A DNA stretch of 64,000 nucleotides, taken from TMED14 sp002167805 (GTDB lineage Bacteria > Bacteroidota > Bacteroidia > Flavobacteriales > Schleiferiaceae). Under the pieces are notes generated by a model that ran no database searches, was not told the DNA's origin, and saw nothing but the letters and a program-made list of their open reading frames with translations. Positions 42,839-52,297 of this stretch are shown piece after piece. Made by a program: the position numbers and the translations under genes. Each line of letters starts with the position of its first letter. Position 1 is the stretch's first letter. The stretch covers positions 1 through 64,000 of the forward strand of contig CBFHHY010000007.1 of assembly GCA_965655795.1 (NCBI GenBank), written 5' to 3'.

Positions 42839-43162
42839 TTATTTGTTTTTTTTATTACTTGACGGATTGGCTTGAATTGTCAAATCCTTGCTGACTGCGG
42901 CCTTTTCAAATCTTAAGCGACTATTTTCAGATTCGACAAGTATAGTTTTTTCATCGACATCTAATATTTTACCATGTATTCCGCTTGTTGTAACAATTCG
43001 CATTCCTTTAACCAATTGACTTCGAAACTTATTTTCTTCTTTTTGCTTCTTCATTTGTGGCCGAATAAAGAAGAAATACATAACAGCAACAATTGCGATT
43101 AATGGGAGAAAGCTTCCTATACCTCCCGCTGCTGAATTTGATTGTAAAAACATTGTATTCAT
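42839..43162 (-). CDS. yajC: Preprotein translocase subunit YajC
   Basis: A 107-residue accessory subunit of the Sec translocon. One membrane segment (IGSFLPLIAIVAVMYFFFIRPQMKKQKEE, about 16-40) is followed by the conserved RSQLVKGMRIVTTSGIHGKILDVDEKTILVE cytoplasmic domain. It is the last gene of the long minus-strand run, 26 nt downstream of the DUF1573 lipoprotein, the order usual for Flavobacteriales (nusB-DUF1573-yajC). Confidence 0.96.
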   Translation of the reverse strand: MNTMFLQSNSAAGGIGSFLPLIAIVAVMYFFFIRPQMKKQKEENKFRSQLVKGMRIVTTSGIHGKILDVDEKTILVESENSRLRFEKAAVSKDLTIQANPSSNKKNK

Positions 43163-43188
43163 AATTTTATTTAGATTGAAAAAAAGAA

Positions 43189-43635
43189 TTATTTACCGGC
43201 TACTTGAGCTCTAATTTTTAAAATTTTTGTGTTAGGCACAGTGTTCGCAGATAATGTCACTGTTTTCTCTTGGCTACCAACTTTGCCCTTGGAATTAAAT
43301 TGAACAGATATGACCCCCGTAGTTCCAGGTGCTATGGGCTCATTTGAATATTTAGGGACTGTGCATCCACAACTACCTTGAGCTGAACTGATAATAAGGG
43401 GAGCTTTCCCAGTATTTGTAAATATGAAATCGTGATCTACTACATCGCCATCACTAATTGGACCAAAATTCCATTCTTCTTCTTCAAATGAAAAAATGGG
43501 TAGTTCATTTTGAGAAAAAATATCTGAATCATTTAGTTTTATATCTTCTGTTTCGAAGTTTTTGATTTTTGAAGTAGCATCTGAGCATGAAATTAATAGA
43601 ATACTCGCAACAAAAATGGTAAGAATATTTTTCAT
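43189..43635 (-). CDS. DUF1573 lipoprotein
   Basis: A 148-residue lipoprotein with signal peptide ending in LLISC (Cys17). The mature region is one DUF1573 immunoglobulin-like domain: EWNFGPISDGDVVDHDFIFTNTGKAPLIISSAQGSCGCTVPKY, then APGTTGVISVQFNSKGKVG and KTVTLSANT. The SCGC pair is the family hallmark. Biochemical role is unknown. It lies between nusB and yajC (gaps of 30 and 26 nt), which is a conserved neighbourhood and hints at a link to protein export or envelope folding. Confidence 0.93.
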   Translation of the reverse strand: MKNILTIFVASILLISCSDATSKIKNFETEDIKLNDSDIFSQNELPIFSFEEEEWNFGPISDGDVVDHDFIFTNTGKAPLIISSAQGSCGCTVPKYSNEPIAPGTTGVISVQFNSKGKVGSQEKTVTLSANTVPNTKILKIRAQVAGK

Positions 43636-43665
43636 AAATATGTAAATTTGAATTCTGCGAAAGTA

Positions 43666-44604
43666 CTAATCAATTAGTCCTCTCCCAACCTTTTTGACTT
43701 TACCTTCTTGGACCATGTCACTAATCAAAGAATCCAACAATCCATTAATGAATCCTGGAGACTTTTCTGTTGAATATTGTTTGGCTAATTCTATAGCCTC
43801 ATTAATGGTGACTTTGACTGGAACTTCTTGAGCATTAATGACCTCAACGAGAGATTGCTCAATAATACATCTATCTAGAGGAGCTAATCTTTCATAGTCC
43901 CATTTCTCAGACTTTGATCGAACTCTTTCCATTAAATTTAAGTGGGACTCGATGGATTTAGTAAATAACATCTGAGCAAAAATTTTATCTTCTTTATCTT
44001 TAAAAAGCTTCACTAAAAGGGGTTTTCCAGTTTTTGCATTTTGAAGTGTTTGAACAGCCATCATTTGGGCAGCATCAATATCATCAGACCAATGGATATT
44101 TAGGTCCTCATAATAGCTTTGAATAGATAAATTATTCGCTATCGCATCACTGTAAAATTTTTTGAACCAAATAACACCATCTTGCTCATTTGGAACACTT
44201 TCCGAAAGAAACCAATCTGAATGAGCCTCTTTGGACCAAAAGGAAAAAAATGCTCCACGGATCATATCAATATCATCATCCCAATTAATTATATTTTTAT
44301 CCCAAGCCCTAAGAACTTCTTTATCCAAAACTAACGCTTGCATAAAGGGCATATTAAGTAAAGAATCTATCCGTGCTTGCCTTTTAAGATTCGGGATCTT
44401 CTTCGTTTTCTCTATTTGAAGACGTTCTTTTAAAAACGAATGAAAATGCCAAAAAATTTTAAGCTCGTACAGATAAAGGTTGTAAATATTTTGAATACTT
44501 TCATCAAGCGCATTTAATGCAACTTTTGGGTTTTTTTGATCTCCTTGATAAAAAGAGAAAAGTGCCTGCATGACTTTTATGCGGATATGTCGTCGAGTAA
44601 GCAT
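43666..44604 (-). CDS. nusB: Transcription antitermination factor NusB (long Bacteroidota form)
   Basis: A 312-residue protein; the C-terminal 130 residues are the NusB helical domain (SHLNLMERVRSKSEKWDYERLAPLDRCIIEQSLVEVINAQEVPVKVTINEAIELAKQYSTEKSPGFINGLLDSL). The N-terminal 180-residue extension, starting MLTRRHIRIKVMQALFSFYQGDQ, is normal for Bacteroidota but absent from the 140-residue E. coli protein. NusB with NusE binds boxA in rRNA leaders to prevent termination. It follows the pseudouridine synthase by 28 nt on the same strand. Confidence 0.96.
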   Translation of the reverse strand: MLTRRHIRIKVMQALFSFYQGDQKNPKVALNALDESIQNIYNLYLYELKIFWHFHSFLKERLQIEKTKKIPNLKRQARIDSLLNMPFMQALVLDKEVLRAWDKNIINWDDDIDMIRGAFFSFWSKEAHSDWFLSESVPNEQDGVIWFKKFYSDAIANNLSIQSYYEDLNIHWSDDIDAAQMMAVQTLQNAKTGKPLLVKLFKDKEDKIFAQMLFTKSIESHLNLMERVRSKSEKWDYERLAPLDRCIIEQSLVEVINAQEVPVKVTINEAIELAKQYSTEKSPGFINGLLDSLISDMVQEGKVKKVGRGLID

Positions 44605-44632
44605 AGAACTTTAATGAGTCTCAAAAATACAA

Positions 44633-45238
44633 TTAAAATCTATCTGATAAGTTTTCAAAATTCATTATTTCCTCATTTCTTGGATGACGAAAAGACAAAA
44701 AACTTGCATGAAGAGCGATTCCTTTATACTCCCATTCTTTTCCACCATAGTGGACATCTCCTAAAATAGGATAGCCCCTTTTACTCGATTGTATTCTTAT
44801 TTGATGATAACGCCCCGTTTGGGGTTCCACTTCACCAATATTTTCATCTATCCGATTTCCCTTTAAAAAAGCCCTTTTACCCTCATTATCGTGGACGATA
44901 ATACTCTTAAAATTAATAGGATCTTTCTTTAAGTAATCCTCCCAACTCCATGATTTCTCATTTAATAGGACATGGGTTTTGAAGCGGTATTTCTTTCTAA
45001 CTGTTCTCCTTTCAAACTGTTGCATCAAGTGGGTACATGATTTTTTTTTACGAGCCAAAACCATAAGACCGCTTGTGGGCCTATCTAATCTGTGAACAGC
45101 CCATGACTTACCGCCCCATTCGTTTTCAACCCAATCTTGGAGGTTTGGGTTCCCAAGCCTGTCAGGCTCTACCATCAGCATAGTAGGCTTAACTACGACA
45201 CCAATTAAATCGTCTAGGAATAAAACTTTGGGATCCAT
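44633..45238 (-). CDS. RluA/TruC-like pseudouridine synthase (compact)
   Basis: A 201-residue enzyme. VEPDRLGNPNLQDWVENEW and AVHRLDRPTSGLMVLARKK hold the catalytic Asp (HRLDR). RRTVRKKYRF and EPQTGRYHQIRIQSSKRGYPILGDVHYGG, and IALHASFLSFRHP complete the RluA fold. It lacks an S4 domain and is shorter than RluC/RluD, which fits the TruC group that modifies tRNA position 65. The target is not certain. The start lies 25 nt inside the lycopene cyclase gene on the same strand. Confidence 0.9.
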   Translation of the reverse strand: MDPKVLFLDDLIGVVVKPTMLMVEPDRLGNPNLQDWVENEWGGKSWAVHRLDRPTSGLMVLARKKKSCTHLMQQFERRTVRKKYRFKTHVLLNEKSWSWEDYLKKDPINFKSIIVHDNEGKRAFLKGNRIDENIGEVEPQTGRYHQIRIQSSKRGYPILGDVHYGGKEWEYKGIALHASFLSFRHPRNEEIMNFENLSDRF

Positions 45239-45900
45239 TTAGCTTGCATTACTGTGGTATATATCAGCATCATTGCCATACAATAAAAAGCATCCTCAAC
45301 TGGAATTGTAAATATTCGATATCCTGAAATTTCTAATTCAGAATACCAAACAATAGGGTTATCCAAAAACGAACCTGTTAATAATCCATTAACAATTACA
45401 AAGGGAATCAGCATTATTATATATGACCTAAAAAAGGATTTGAGCCACTTTACCTTCCATAGCCCAGCTAAAATTAATTCAGCACCAAGGGCAATACCAA
45501 CAATTGCAGTATACATACCTGTTTGTTGAATGCCAGCATAAATTAAAAATGCCCCTGCCAGAATACTGGATCTATGCATCAATTTAGAAGTAGATTTTAT
45601 TGGAAAAAAGAGCTGCATAACTTCATAAATAAAATAAGATGCAAAAGGAACCACAATAAAAAAAAGAACTTCTTCAATAGGAAGATTTGCAATATATATA
45701 TCGACTAAATAATCAGGATTAAACCCCCAATATCCTTCTTGCGTAAACATAATGTCCCATGGGATCATTATTAACATTGTCAAAAAGGTCGATAATAACA
45801 TTCGTTTCCATTTCTTGTAATAGGCGATCCTCGGCTCAAATGATCTAGTTAAAGGTCCAAGAAAAACTAAAGCATCTAATAGTAGGTACAGTCCCTTCAT
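45214..45900 (-). CDS. Lycopene beta-cyclase, CrtYcd-type membrane protein
   Basis: A 228-residue integral membrane protein with six or seven hydrophobic segments, built as two repeats of the lycopene cyclase domain. The first has NLPIEEVLFFIVVPFASYFIYE (P74, E76, E77) and the second IFTIPVEDAFYCMAMML, giving the PxE(E/D) motif twice. This is the fused heterodimeric form (CrtYc+CrtYd) found in Bacteroidota and archaea, which closes both ends of lycopene to beta-carotene. It overlaps crtZ by 4 nt upstream and the pseudouridine synthase by 25 nt downstream. crtE, crtB and crtI are not in the window. Confidence 0.92.
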   Translation of the reverse strand: MKGLYLLLDALVFLGPLTRSFEPRIAYYKKWKRMLLSTFLTMLIMIPWDIMFTQEGYWGFNPDYLVDIYIANLPIEEVLFFIVVPFASYFIYEVMQLFFPIKSTSKLMHRSSILAGAFLIYAGIQQTGMYTAIVGIALGAELILAGLWKVKWLKSFFRSYIIMLIPFVIVNGLLTGSFLDNPIVWYSELEISGYRIFTIPVEDAFYCMAMMLIYTTVMQAKWIPKFYS

Positions 45901-46364
45901 TCTGACTGCTTTTTTGTACGTTGCGAATTAATCAACTCTCGTGACACCCAAAGTAAACCAAAGTGCTCTGCTCCGTGCTGATCTAAATTCTTATGATGCA
46001 ATTTATGCTTTAGTCTAACAGCTTTAAAATAAGGGTTGGTGGTATTTCGAAGGAATCGAAATCTTTGATGAATGAAAATCTCATGTACTAAAAAGTAAGT
46101 TAAGCCGTAAGCTGCGATGCCGTAACCAAATGCAACGGACTCGGAGACCCCATAAATCATACCCAACATGATGCACAACCAACTGGGTATTGCAAAGATT
46201 AAAAAGAAAAAATCATTTTTTTCGAAAAAACCTGGTTCTTTGGTATGATGATCAGAATGTAAAAACCACAAGGGACCGTGCATTAAATACTTATGAGCCG
46301 CCCACGCTGACCCTTCCATAGATACATATGCTATAATTCCAAAGATTAAATCGATTGTAAACAT
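45897..46364 (-). CDS. crtZ: Beta-carotene hydroxylase CrtZ
   Basis: A 155-residue membrane di-iron hydroxylase. The histidine boxes are visible: HKYLMH (24-29), HSDHH (36-40), HEIFIHQRF and KLHHKNLDQHGAEHFG. It adds hydroxyl groups at C3/C3' of beta-carotene, leading to zeaxanthin. Coupled to the lycopene cyclase by the ATGA overlap, so lycopene to zeaxanthin is encoded in two adjacent genes. This predicts a yellow carotenoid, which can also supply retinal for a rhodopsin elsewhere. Confidence 0.95.
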   Translation of the reverse strand: MFTIDLIFGIIAYVSMEGSAWAAHKYLMHGPLWFLHSDHHTKEPGFFEKNDFFFLIFAIPSWLCIMLGMIYGVSESVAFGYGIAAYGLTYFLVHEIFIHQRFRFLRNTTNPYFKAVRLKHKLHHKNLDQHGAEHFGLLWVSRELINSQRTKKQSE

Positions 46365-46388
46365 CTGTCTAGATTAAAATTTTATCAA

Positions 46389-47852
46389 TTATTCTATTCT
46401 TTTCAAGATCTCTAAAAAATACTTCCATGATTTTTGCACCGATATTATTTCAACTCTTTCATCAGGTGAATGTGCTCCTCTTATATTTGGGCCAAATGAA
46501 GTCATTTCCATACCAGGAGATCGCTCACCTATAATACCACATTCCAATCCTGCGTGACATGCATTAACATTGGGTTTTTCATTAAAAATTTCAATGTATG
46601 TATTTTTCATCAAATCTGCCAAATATCCAGAGGGTGAAGGTTCCCATCCAGGATAGTTTCCCGAAAAAGAAGTTTCAAATCCTGCCATTTTCATATTTCC
46701 AGCAATTCGATTTGCACAATCCATTTTTTCTGATTCTGAGGATGATCTTGTTAAGCAAAGAATCTCAGCCTCATTACCTTTAATCCTTACTCTTGCAACA
46801 TTATTTGAAGTTTGTACTAAGCCCATAACTTCGGGAGACATTCGAATAATTCCTATTGGACACCCTGTAATTGCTGAAATCAATTTCTGCTGCTGTTCCG
46901 AATTAATGACCTCTGGAGTATCTCCTTCTATTTGTACTTCTGAAAAAATTAATCTAAAATTGGGATCCGTAGTCTTTAACTCCCCCTTTAATTCCCTTTC
47001 TTGACTATCTAAACACTTAGTAAATGATTCTAAATGCGATTTATCTATCAAAATTTTCGAATTAGCTTCTCTTGGAATTGCGTTACGCAGGTTGCCACCG
47101 TCAAAATCAATTAGAAGGGCACAGGATTCTTTTTCAATCTCTCTCAAAACTCTTCCTAACAAAACATTTGCATTTCCAAGTCCTAAATGAATATCCATAC
47201 CTGAGTGCCCACCGGTCAAACCTGAAATTGAAATTTCATAGACAGCGGGGTCTTGAATTAATACGCTTCTGCGATTCACTTCCATAAAGGAGGATACGTC
47301 TATTCCTCCAGCACAGCCAATGGTTAACTCTGTGTCATCTTCAGTATCAATATTTAATAGGTATTTACCCTTAAGCCATCCTTGTTTTAAGCCTAAAGCT
47401 CCTGTCATGCCTGTCTCCTCATCAGAAGTGAAAAGAACTTCTAAAGGGGGATGAGAATAGTTTTTAGATCGAAGTAATGCTATGGCAAATGCGACACCAA
47501 TACCATTATCAGCACCTAACGTAGTACCTCTTGCCTTTACCCAACCGTCATCAATAAACATGGAAATACCATCTTCATCCCAATTGTGTATAGTCCCATC
47601 ATTCATTTGACAGACCATGTCGAGATGTGCCTGAACCACTATCGGAGAAGCACTTTTCTTATCCCCGGTTGCAGGTTTTGTTATTTTGATATTTCCAACT
47701 TCATCTCTATCCGTTGGAAGACCTAGTGATCTCCCTATCTCCATAGCAAACGCTTGAACTTTCTCTTCTCTTTTCGATGGTCTTGGCACTTCATTTAATT
47801 CGCTAAAAGCTTTCCAAACATCTCTAGGTTCCAAGTTTAAAATATCATTCAT
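46389..47852 (-). CDS. pepD: Aminoacyl-histidine dipeptidase (PepD-like), M20 metallopeptidase
   Basis: A 487-residue cytoplasmic dipeptidase. Metal ligands are in VVQAHLDMVCQ, LGADNGIGVAFA, FTSDEETGMTGA, NIDTEDDTELTIGCAGG and the C-terminal CHAGLECGIIGER with GAHSPDERV. A dimerisation/lid insert occupies about 190-400. It splits Xaa-His dipeptides such as carnosine. It directly overlaps (1 nt) the upstream periplasmic-binding-like gene. Histidine released here could be fed to the hutH product encoded earlier in the window. Confidence 0.96.
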   Translation of the reverse strand: MNDILNLEPRDVWKAFSELNEVPRPSKREEKVQAFAMEIGRSLGLPTDRDEVGNIKITKPATGDKKSASPIVVQAHLDMVCQMNDGTIHNWDEDGISMFIDDGWVKARGTTLGADNGIGVAFAIALLRSKNYSHPPLEVLFTSDEETGMTGALGLKQGWLKGKYLLNIDTEDDTELTIGCAGGIDVSSFMEVNRRSVLIQDPAVYEISISGLTGGHSGMDIHLGLGNANVLLGRVLREIEKESCALLIDFDGGNLRNAIPREANSKILIDKSHLESFTKCLDSQERELKGELKTTDPNFRLIFSEVQIEGDTPEVINSEQQQKLISAITGCPIGIIRMSPEVMGLVQTSNNVARVRIKGNEAEILCLTRSSSESEKMDCANRIAGNMKMAGFETSFSGNYPGWEPSPSGYLADLMKNTYIEIFNEKPNVNACHAGLECGIIGERSPGMEMTSFGPNIRGAHSPDERVEIISVQKSWKYFLEILKRIE

Positions 47853-49207
47853 TAATCCAATTTTTGTGATTCATATTTATCAATTAAACTATCATTTCGG
47901 TTCGGTAATTCAAATGTCGGGATTATATCCAAGCGGTTTACACCTAGTGAGTCAAATCTAAACAAAATTGAGGATTGATTCATATAACCATCTCCCTCTT
48001 TATGCTTCCATAAATATAATCTCCGAGGGCCTGAATAAGCAGCGGGAATATTACTCTTCATATAATTTGCAAATACAGCCATATCAAAACCTAACCACTC
48101 CCATCTACCAGGAGCATAACCAGAATAACGCTTCAAATATTGAAATACACCTTTGAGCTCAACATGATCTGCTCTTTCAATTTGCGCCCAAACTACAGGT
48201 TGACGAAGAAGCAGGTATGAATCCAGAGCATTACTGCTGATATTTGATCCCATAGTCCATAATTCTGTTAACATGGGATCTCGTAATCTAAAAGCACTCA
48301 GAACCTGTGCTGCGGTTAGCACATTGTTGTCGAGAAGAACATAGCGAATTAGATAATTACTAGGACCTCTTGAGACCAATTCCTGAAAATCAGTTTCATC
48401 GGATATATTTAAGGAAACTAATTCAATAATATCACCACCCATTTCGGAATAAGAGTAAGTAAAAACACTATCTAATCTCATTTTTTTACTCTTTTTAGTT
48501 AAAAGCAAAACTGTAATACTACTATCATTATTTTGCCTTTCGATTGCAGCTCGTTTCCCGAGGGATATAGATTCAGCTTTTCTTGAAGAAGCGGCGGCAA
48601 TTAATTGAGGATTATTTTCTGTATTCACTGATCTTGATACAGGGTTAATAACTGTTATTTTCGACGAAAATTTAGCAAGCATTTCAGATGCATTTGAACG
48701 AAACGGGCCAATAATTTTTTCTACAGATAACGCTTCACATACTCCCAGAAATTCTTTTGGAGACAGTTCAAAAAAAGTTTTATTTGGATCATCCTGGATA
48801 CGGTATGTATTCTTTTTCTCAATGTGATCAACAACTATCAATTTTATGTTTTCGCCAGATGCATTCAAAGTATCAATAGCTGCTCTGAATCCTGTGTAAA
48901 ATTCCGATGCCATTTTATTGGATGCTATCCAATTATTTTTGCTATTAATAGATACAAGATTTTCTGTTAAACTATCAACAGAAGAGGTATCCAAGATTAA
49001 ATTGAAAGGAATTGCTACAGCCCACAATCTCGGCTTTTTTATTGAATCATTTATAGTAATACTCGAGTCAGAACTTTTTCCATCTTTTGATTTCATCAAA
49101 GAGTTTGAAATAAGACTAATTTCAATGGTTTGAAAAATACTAGCATAACCATGAGAAGAAATACTCATAGTCAATAAAATCAAAATAATATTAATCTTTA
49201 TTCCCAT
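47852..49207 (-). CDS. Periplasmic-binding-protein type 1-like exported protein
   Basis: A 451-residue exported protein with signal peptide (1-22, ILLTMSISSHGYA). From residue 54 it reads like a type 1 periplasmic-binding fold: WAVAIPFNLILD, ASEFYTGFRAAIDTLNASGENIKLIVVDH, EALSVEKIIGPFRSNASEMLAKFSSKITVINPVS, and LLDNNVLTAAQVLSAFRLRD. In many Flavobacteria the gene after guaA encodes LysM repeats plus this fold; I see no LysM repeats here, so it may be a shortened relative. The ligand is unknown. It starts 10 nt inside guaA. Confidence 0.72.
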   Translation of the reverse strand: MGIKINIILILLTMSISSHGYASIFQTIEISLISNSLMKSKDGKSSDSSITINDSIKKPRLWAVAIPFNLILDTSSVDSLTENLVSINSKNNWIASNKMASEFYTGFRAAIDTLNASGENIKLIVVDHIEKKNTYRIQDDPNKTFFELSPKEFLGVCEALSVEKIIGPFRSNASEMLAKFSSKITVINPVSRSVNTENNPQLIAAASSRKAESISLGKRAAIERQNNDSSITVLLLTKKSKKMRLDSVFTYSYSEMGGDIIELVSLNISDETDFQELVSRGPSNYLIRYVLLDNNVLTAAQVLSAFRLRDPMLTELWTMGSNISSNALDSYLLLRQPVVWAQIERADHVELKGVFQYLKRYSGYAPGRWEWLGFDMAVFANYMKSNIPAAYSGPRRLYLWKHKEGDGYMNQSSILFRFDSLGVNRLDIIPTFELPNRNDSLIDKYESQKLD

Positions 49208-50727
49208 TCAATCGTCGCTGGAGGTTTACTGCTTATATCATAGACCACACGATTAACACCTCTAACATTATTGATAATTTTATTTGAAACTTCAGACAAA
49301 AACTCAAAGGGTAAATGGACCCAATCAGCGGTCATGCCGTCAGTAGACTCAACAGCTCTTAATGCGACTACCTGTTCATATGTGCGCTCATCACCCATTA
49401 CTCCAACGGACTTTATGGGTAATAATATTGCTCCTGCTTGCCACACCATATCATACAAGTTCGCCTTTCTAAGACTATCAATAAAAATCGCATCAACTTC
49501 CTGGAGAATATTAACCCTTTCCTTCGTCACGGCACCCAATATTCGAATCGCCAATCCTGGGCCAGGAAAGGGATGTCTCCCTAGCAGAATATCAGCTAGC
49601 CCCAGTTCTTTCCCCACTCTTCGAACCTCATCTTTAAAAAGAGATCTGAGTGGTTCTACGATTTTCAACTTCATGTAATCAGGAAGTCCGCCAACATTAT
49701 GATGAGATTTAATCATTACCGACGGGCCATTGACACTCACGGATTCTATAACGTCTGGATAAATAGTCCCTTGAGCTAAAAAATCAACACCTTTAATCCT
49801 CGCTGACTCTTGGTCAAAAACCTCAATAAACGCTTTTCCAATGGCCTTTCGTTTTTCCTCCGGATCATCAATATTATTCAGAGCTGCTAGAAATCTTTTA
49901 GATGCATCAACACCAAAGACATTTAAACCAAGACCTTTATATTGATCCAAAACCATTTCAAACTCATTTTTTCTCAAAAGTCCATTATTGACAAAAATGC
50001 AATATAAATTATCCCCAATAGCTTTTGATAAAAGTATGGCAGCTACCGTGCTATCAACTCCACCACTAAGACCCAGTACTACTTTATCATTATTTATGAC
50101 TTTCTTTAAATCATTGACAGTGGTCTTAACAAATGCCGCTGGAGTCCAACTCGGTGAACAATTCGATATTTTATAGACAAAGTTCTTAAGAAGTTCCATT
50201 CCATGCTCACTATGATGTACTTCTGGATGATATTGTATACCATATGTGTAATGATCATTAAATCGGAATGACGCAATTTCAACATCCTCTGTTGAAGATT
50301 CAATACTACAATTCTTTGGTAGATTTGTAATCGTATCGCCGTGACTCATCCAGACAGATGAGCCTTTCGGAACCCCATCTAAGAGGCCAGATTCTGAATT
50401 TATTGAATTAATTCTCGCTCTTCCATACTCTCTATGCTTCGAAGCCGCTACTTTACCACCAAAAATTTTTGCTAAATACTGCGCACCATAACATACACCT
50501 AAAACTGGAACAGTTCCTATAAAATTCGATAGGTCAGGTTTTGGTGCATCTCTATCCAAAGTTGAAAATGGAGATCCACTTAAAATTATTCCTTTAAATT
50601 TTTCAGAACCAGATGGTATGCTATGAAATGGATGTATTTCGCAGTAAACATTTAATTCTCTTACTCGACGAGCAATTAATTGAGTGTATTGTGACCCAAA
50701 ATCTAGAATTAAGATAGCATCCTCCAT
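49198..50727 (-). CDS. guaA: GMP synthase (glutamine-hydrolysing)
   Basis: A 509-residue enzyme from ATG 50727 (MEDAILILDFGSQYTQLIARRV); an in-frame ATG at 50745 would add six non-conserved residues. The class I amidotransferase domain has GVCYGAQYLA with the nucleophilic Cys near 79 and YGIQYHPEVHHSE with the His/Glu. The synthetase has the PP-loop VLGLSGGVDSTVAA near 216-230, LGRHPFPGPGLAIRILG, and the C-terminal dimerisation domain ending PPATIEWE. It converts XMP to GMP, the step after GuaB. Confidence 0.98.
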   Translation of the reverse strand: MEDAILILDFGSQYTQLIARRVRELNVYCEIHPFHSIPSGSEKFKGIILSGSPFSTLDRDAPKPDLSNFIGTVPVLGVCYGAQYLAKIFGGKVAASKHREYGRARINSINSESGLLDGVPKGSSVWMSHGDTITNLPKNCSIESSTEDVEIASFRFNDHYTYGIQYHPEVHHSEHGMELLKNFVYKISNCSPSWTPAAFVKTTVNDLKKVINNDKVVLGLSGGVDSTVAAILLSKAIGDNLYCIFVNNGLLRKNEFEMVLDQYKGLGLNVFGVDASKRFLAALNNIDDPEEKRKAIGKAFIEVFDQESARIKGVDFLAQGTIYPDVIESVSVNGPSVMIKSHHNVGGLPDYMKLKIVEPLRSLFKDEVRRVGKELGLADILLGRHPFPGPGLAIRILGAVTKERVNILQEVDAIFIDSLRKANLYDMVWQAGAILLPIKSVGVMGDERTYEQVVALRAVESTDGMTADWVHLPFEFLSEVSNKIINNVRGVNRVVYDISSKPPATIEWE

Positions 50728-50746
50728 AGAATGCAAATATACCATC

Positions 50747-52297
50747 CTACTCCTCTAGAATCCATATAAATCCATTGTTTTGAACAGTCAATGCATCTAA
50801 GTATTTAGAACTTGTGAATGATCCAAAATTATAGACTAAATCCAATACGGTCCAATGTCTTTCCTGCAGCTTGTCATTGGGGTGATGCTGATCTCGAAAT
50901 TCTTTAAATTTCTTTAAATCATGATCATTTCTCTTTATGACATTCCTACGTATCCTTTTATTCATTCGTTTTTCATCATTCTTAATTCTCTGCAGCCAAG
51001 ATTTAGCCGATTCTTGCACTCCAAGTTCATGATTATACTCTCTTTCAATAACGATTTTTGCAGCTTCATAAAGGGGATATGAATATTCCTCTATTATACC
51101 TTGAGTCTTTAAAAAAATTTCACGAAAATCCTTTTTTGATATCCAAAAATGAACATCATCATTGGATATTTTTTTCCATTTTTTTGAGATTGACTTTGTC
51201 CACCATGAAAATGATGTTCTCGGCATAATTCTAATTCTCAGCTTTCCGAATTTTTTAAAGTAGGGAATCAATTGAAGCCAATATTCAACTTCCCCGAACC
51301 CTCCGATGTATGACATATTTGGCAAAATAAACTCCTGATAAATCGGTCTTAATAGAGCATTTGGACTTATTCTTTCTGGGTGTGATTCAATTTCTTCTAT
51401 TAAGTCTTTTGGTGACCAAATTATTCCATCTGAGTAATAATTTCCATTTTCAAAATTTATTCGAGTACGCCGACCGTCCTTTAGATAAAACATCATTGAT
51501 TCATTGAAAGGTACAGGAGGTGTTCTTTTTGCATTATCCCAGATTGAAGTATCTCTAGAATTATATAAACTTTGGGATAGTATTTCATCTCTCCATAAAT
51601 CTAGCGCCATATCCTTTAAACGCTTATCTGATGCATCAATACAAAGAACCTCTGGGTGCATTTCATGAATCAACCTTCTGGTTGCGTCTGCAAGACTTCC
51701 ACCTTTGTTGTAAGCTATTTGAAACTTCTTTAAAAGCTCATTTAATGGTTGATTAGATCCCAATTTTTCAATCATTTCTTTTATTACGTCCGTCGCGATA
51801 TTGGCAGGCAAAGAACCAACAGGTCGTCCTTTGAAAGATTTCTTAATTGAAAACTTATGATCTTGAAATTCAAGATGCCTAATTTCCTCATAATCATGAT
51901 CCTCAGTAGCCATCCAAAATATTGGAATAACAATAGCATTATGCTCCTGACACAAAAAATTGGAAAAATACTGAGTCTCTTTAATTTTAGAATGAACATA
52001 CAAAGGGCCTAAACCGAGACAAAGTTGATGCCCACACGTTACCGTCACCGAAGCGGGATTAAGGATTTTATTAATATTTGATATGATGTTTTTATCCTCT
52101 GGCCATTCCCGATATTGATCTTTTAGGACTTCAGCTAATATCTTTCTCTTTTTTAAACCATAACTATTGCCTCTTTCAAGAATATCATTCTTGGTTATTT
52201 TTTGAAAAAACCTTTCATTTTTAAAATCTGTATTAATCCTTGACATAACCCATTTACCATGTGGATTGTGCTTATTATCTGGAGAAAAATAATTCAT
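50747..52297 (-). CDS. bshC: Bacillithiol biosynthesis cysteine-adding enzyme BshC
   Basis: A 516-residue enzyme that attaches cysteine to glucosaminyl-malate in the last step of bacillithiol synthesis. VTVTCGHQLCLGLGPLYVHSKIKET, VIPIFWMATEDHDYEEIRH, ALLRPIYQEFILPNMSYIGGFGEVEYWLQL and a long C-terminal coiled-coil region (about 400-475) are all BshC features. It implies that the organism uses bacillithiol as its main thiol; bshA and bshB are not in the window. It overlaps the DUF4294 gene by 4 nt and lies 19 nt before guaA. Confidence 0.95.
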   Translation of the reverse strand: MNYFSPDNKHNPHGKWVMSRINTDFKNERFFQKITKNDILERGNSYGLKKRKILAEVLKDQYREWPEDKNIISNINKILNPASVTVTCGHQLCLGLGPLYVHSKIKETQYFSNFLCQEHNAIVIPIFWMATEDHDYEEIRHLEFQDHKFSIKKSFKGRPVGSLPANIATDVIKEMIEKLGSNQPLNELLKKFQIAYNKGGSLADATRRLIHEMHPEVLCIDASDKRLKDMALDLWRDEILSQSLYNSRDTSIWDNAKRTPPVPFNESMMFYLKDGRRTRINFENGNYYSDGIIWSPKDLIEEIESHPERISPNALLRPIYQEFILPNMSYIGGFGEVEYWLQLIPYFKKFGKLRIRIMPRTSFSWWTKSISKKWKKISNDDVHFWISKKDFREIFLKTQGIIEEYSYPLYEAAKIVIEREYNHELGVQESAKSWLQRIKNDEKRMNKRIRRNVIKRNDHDLKKFKEFRDQHHPNDKLQERHWTVLDLVYNFGSFTSSKYLDALTVQNNGFIWILEE

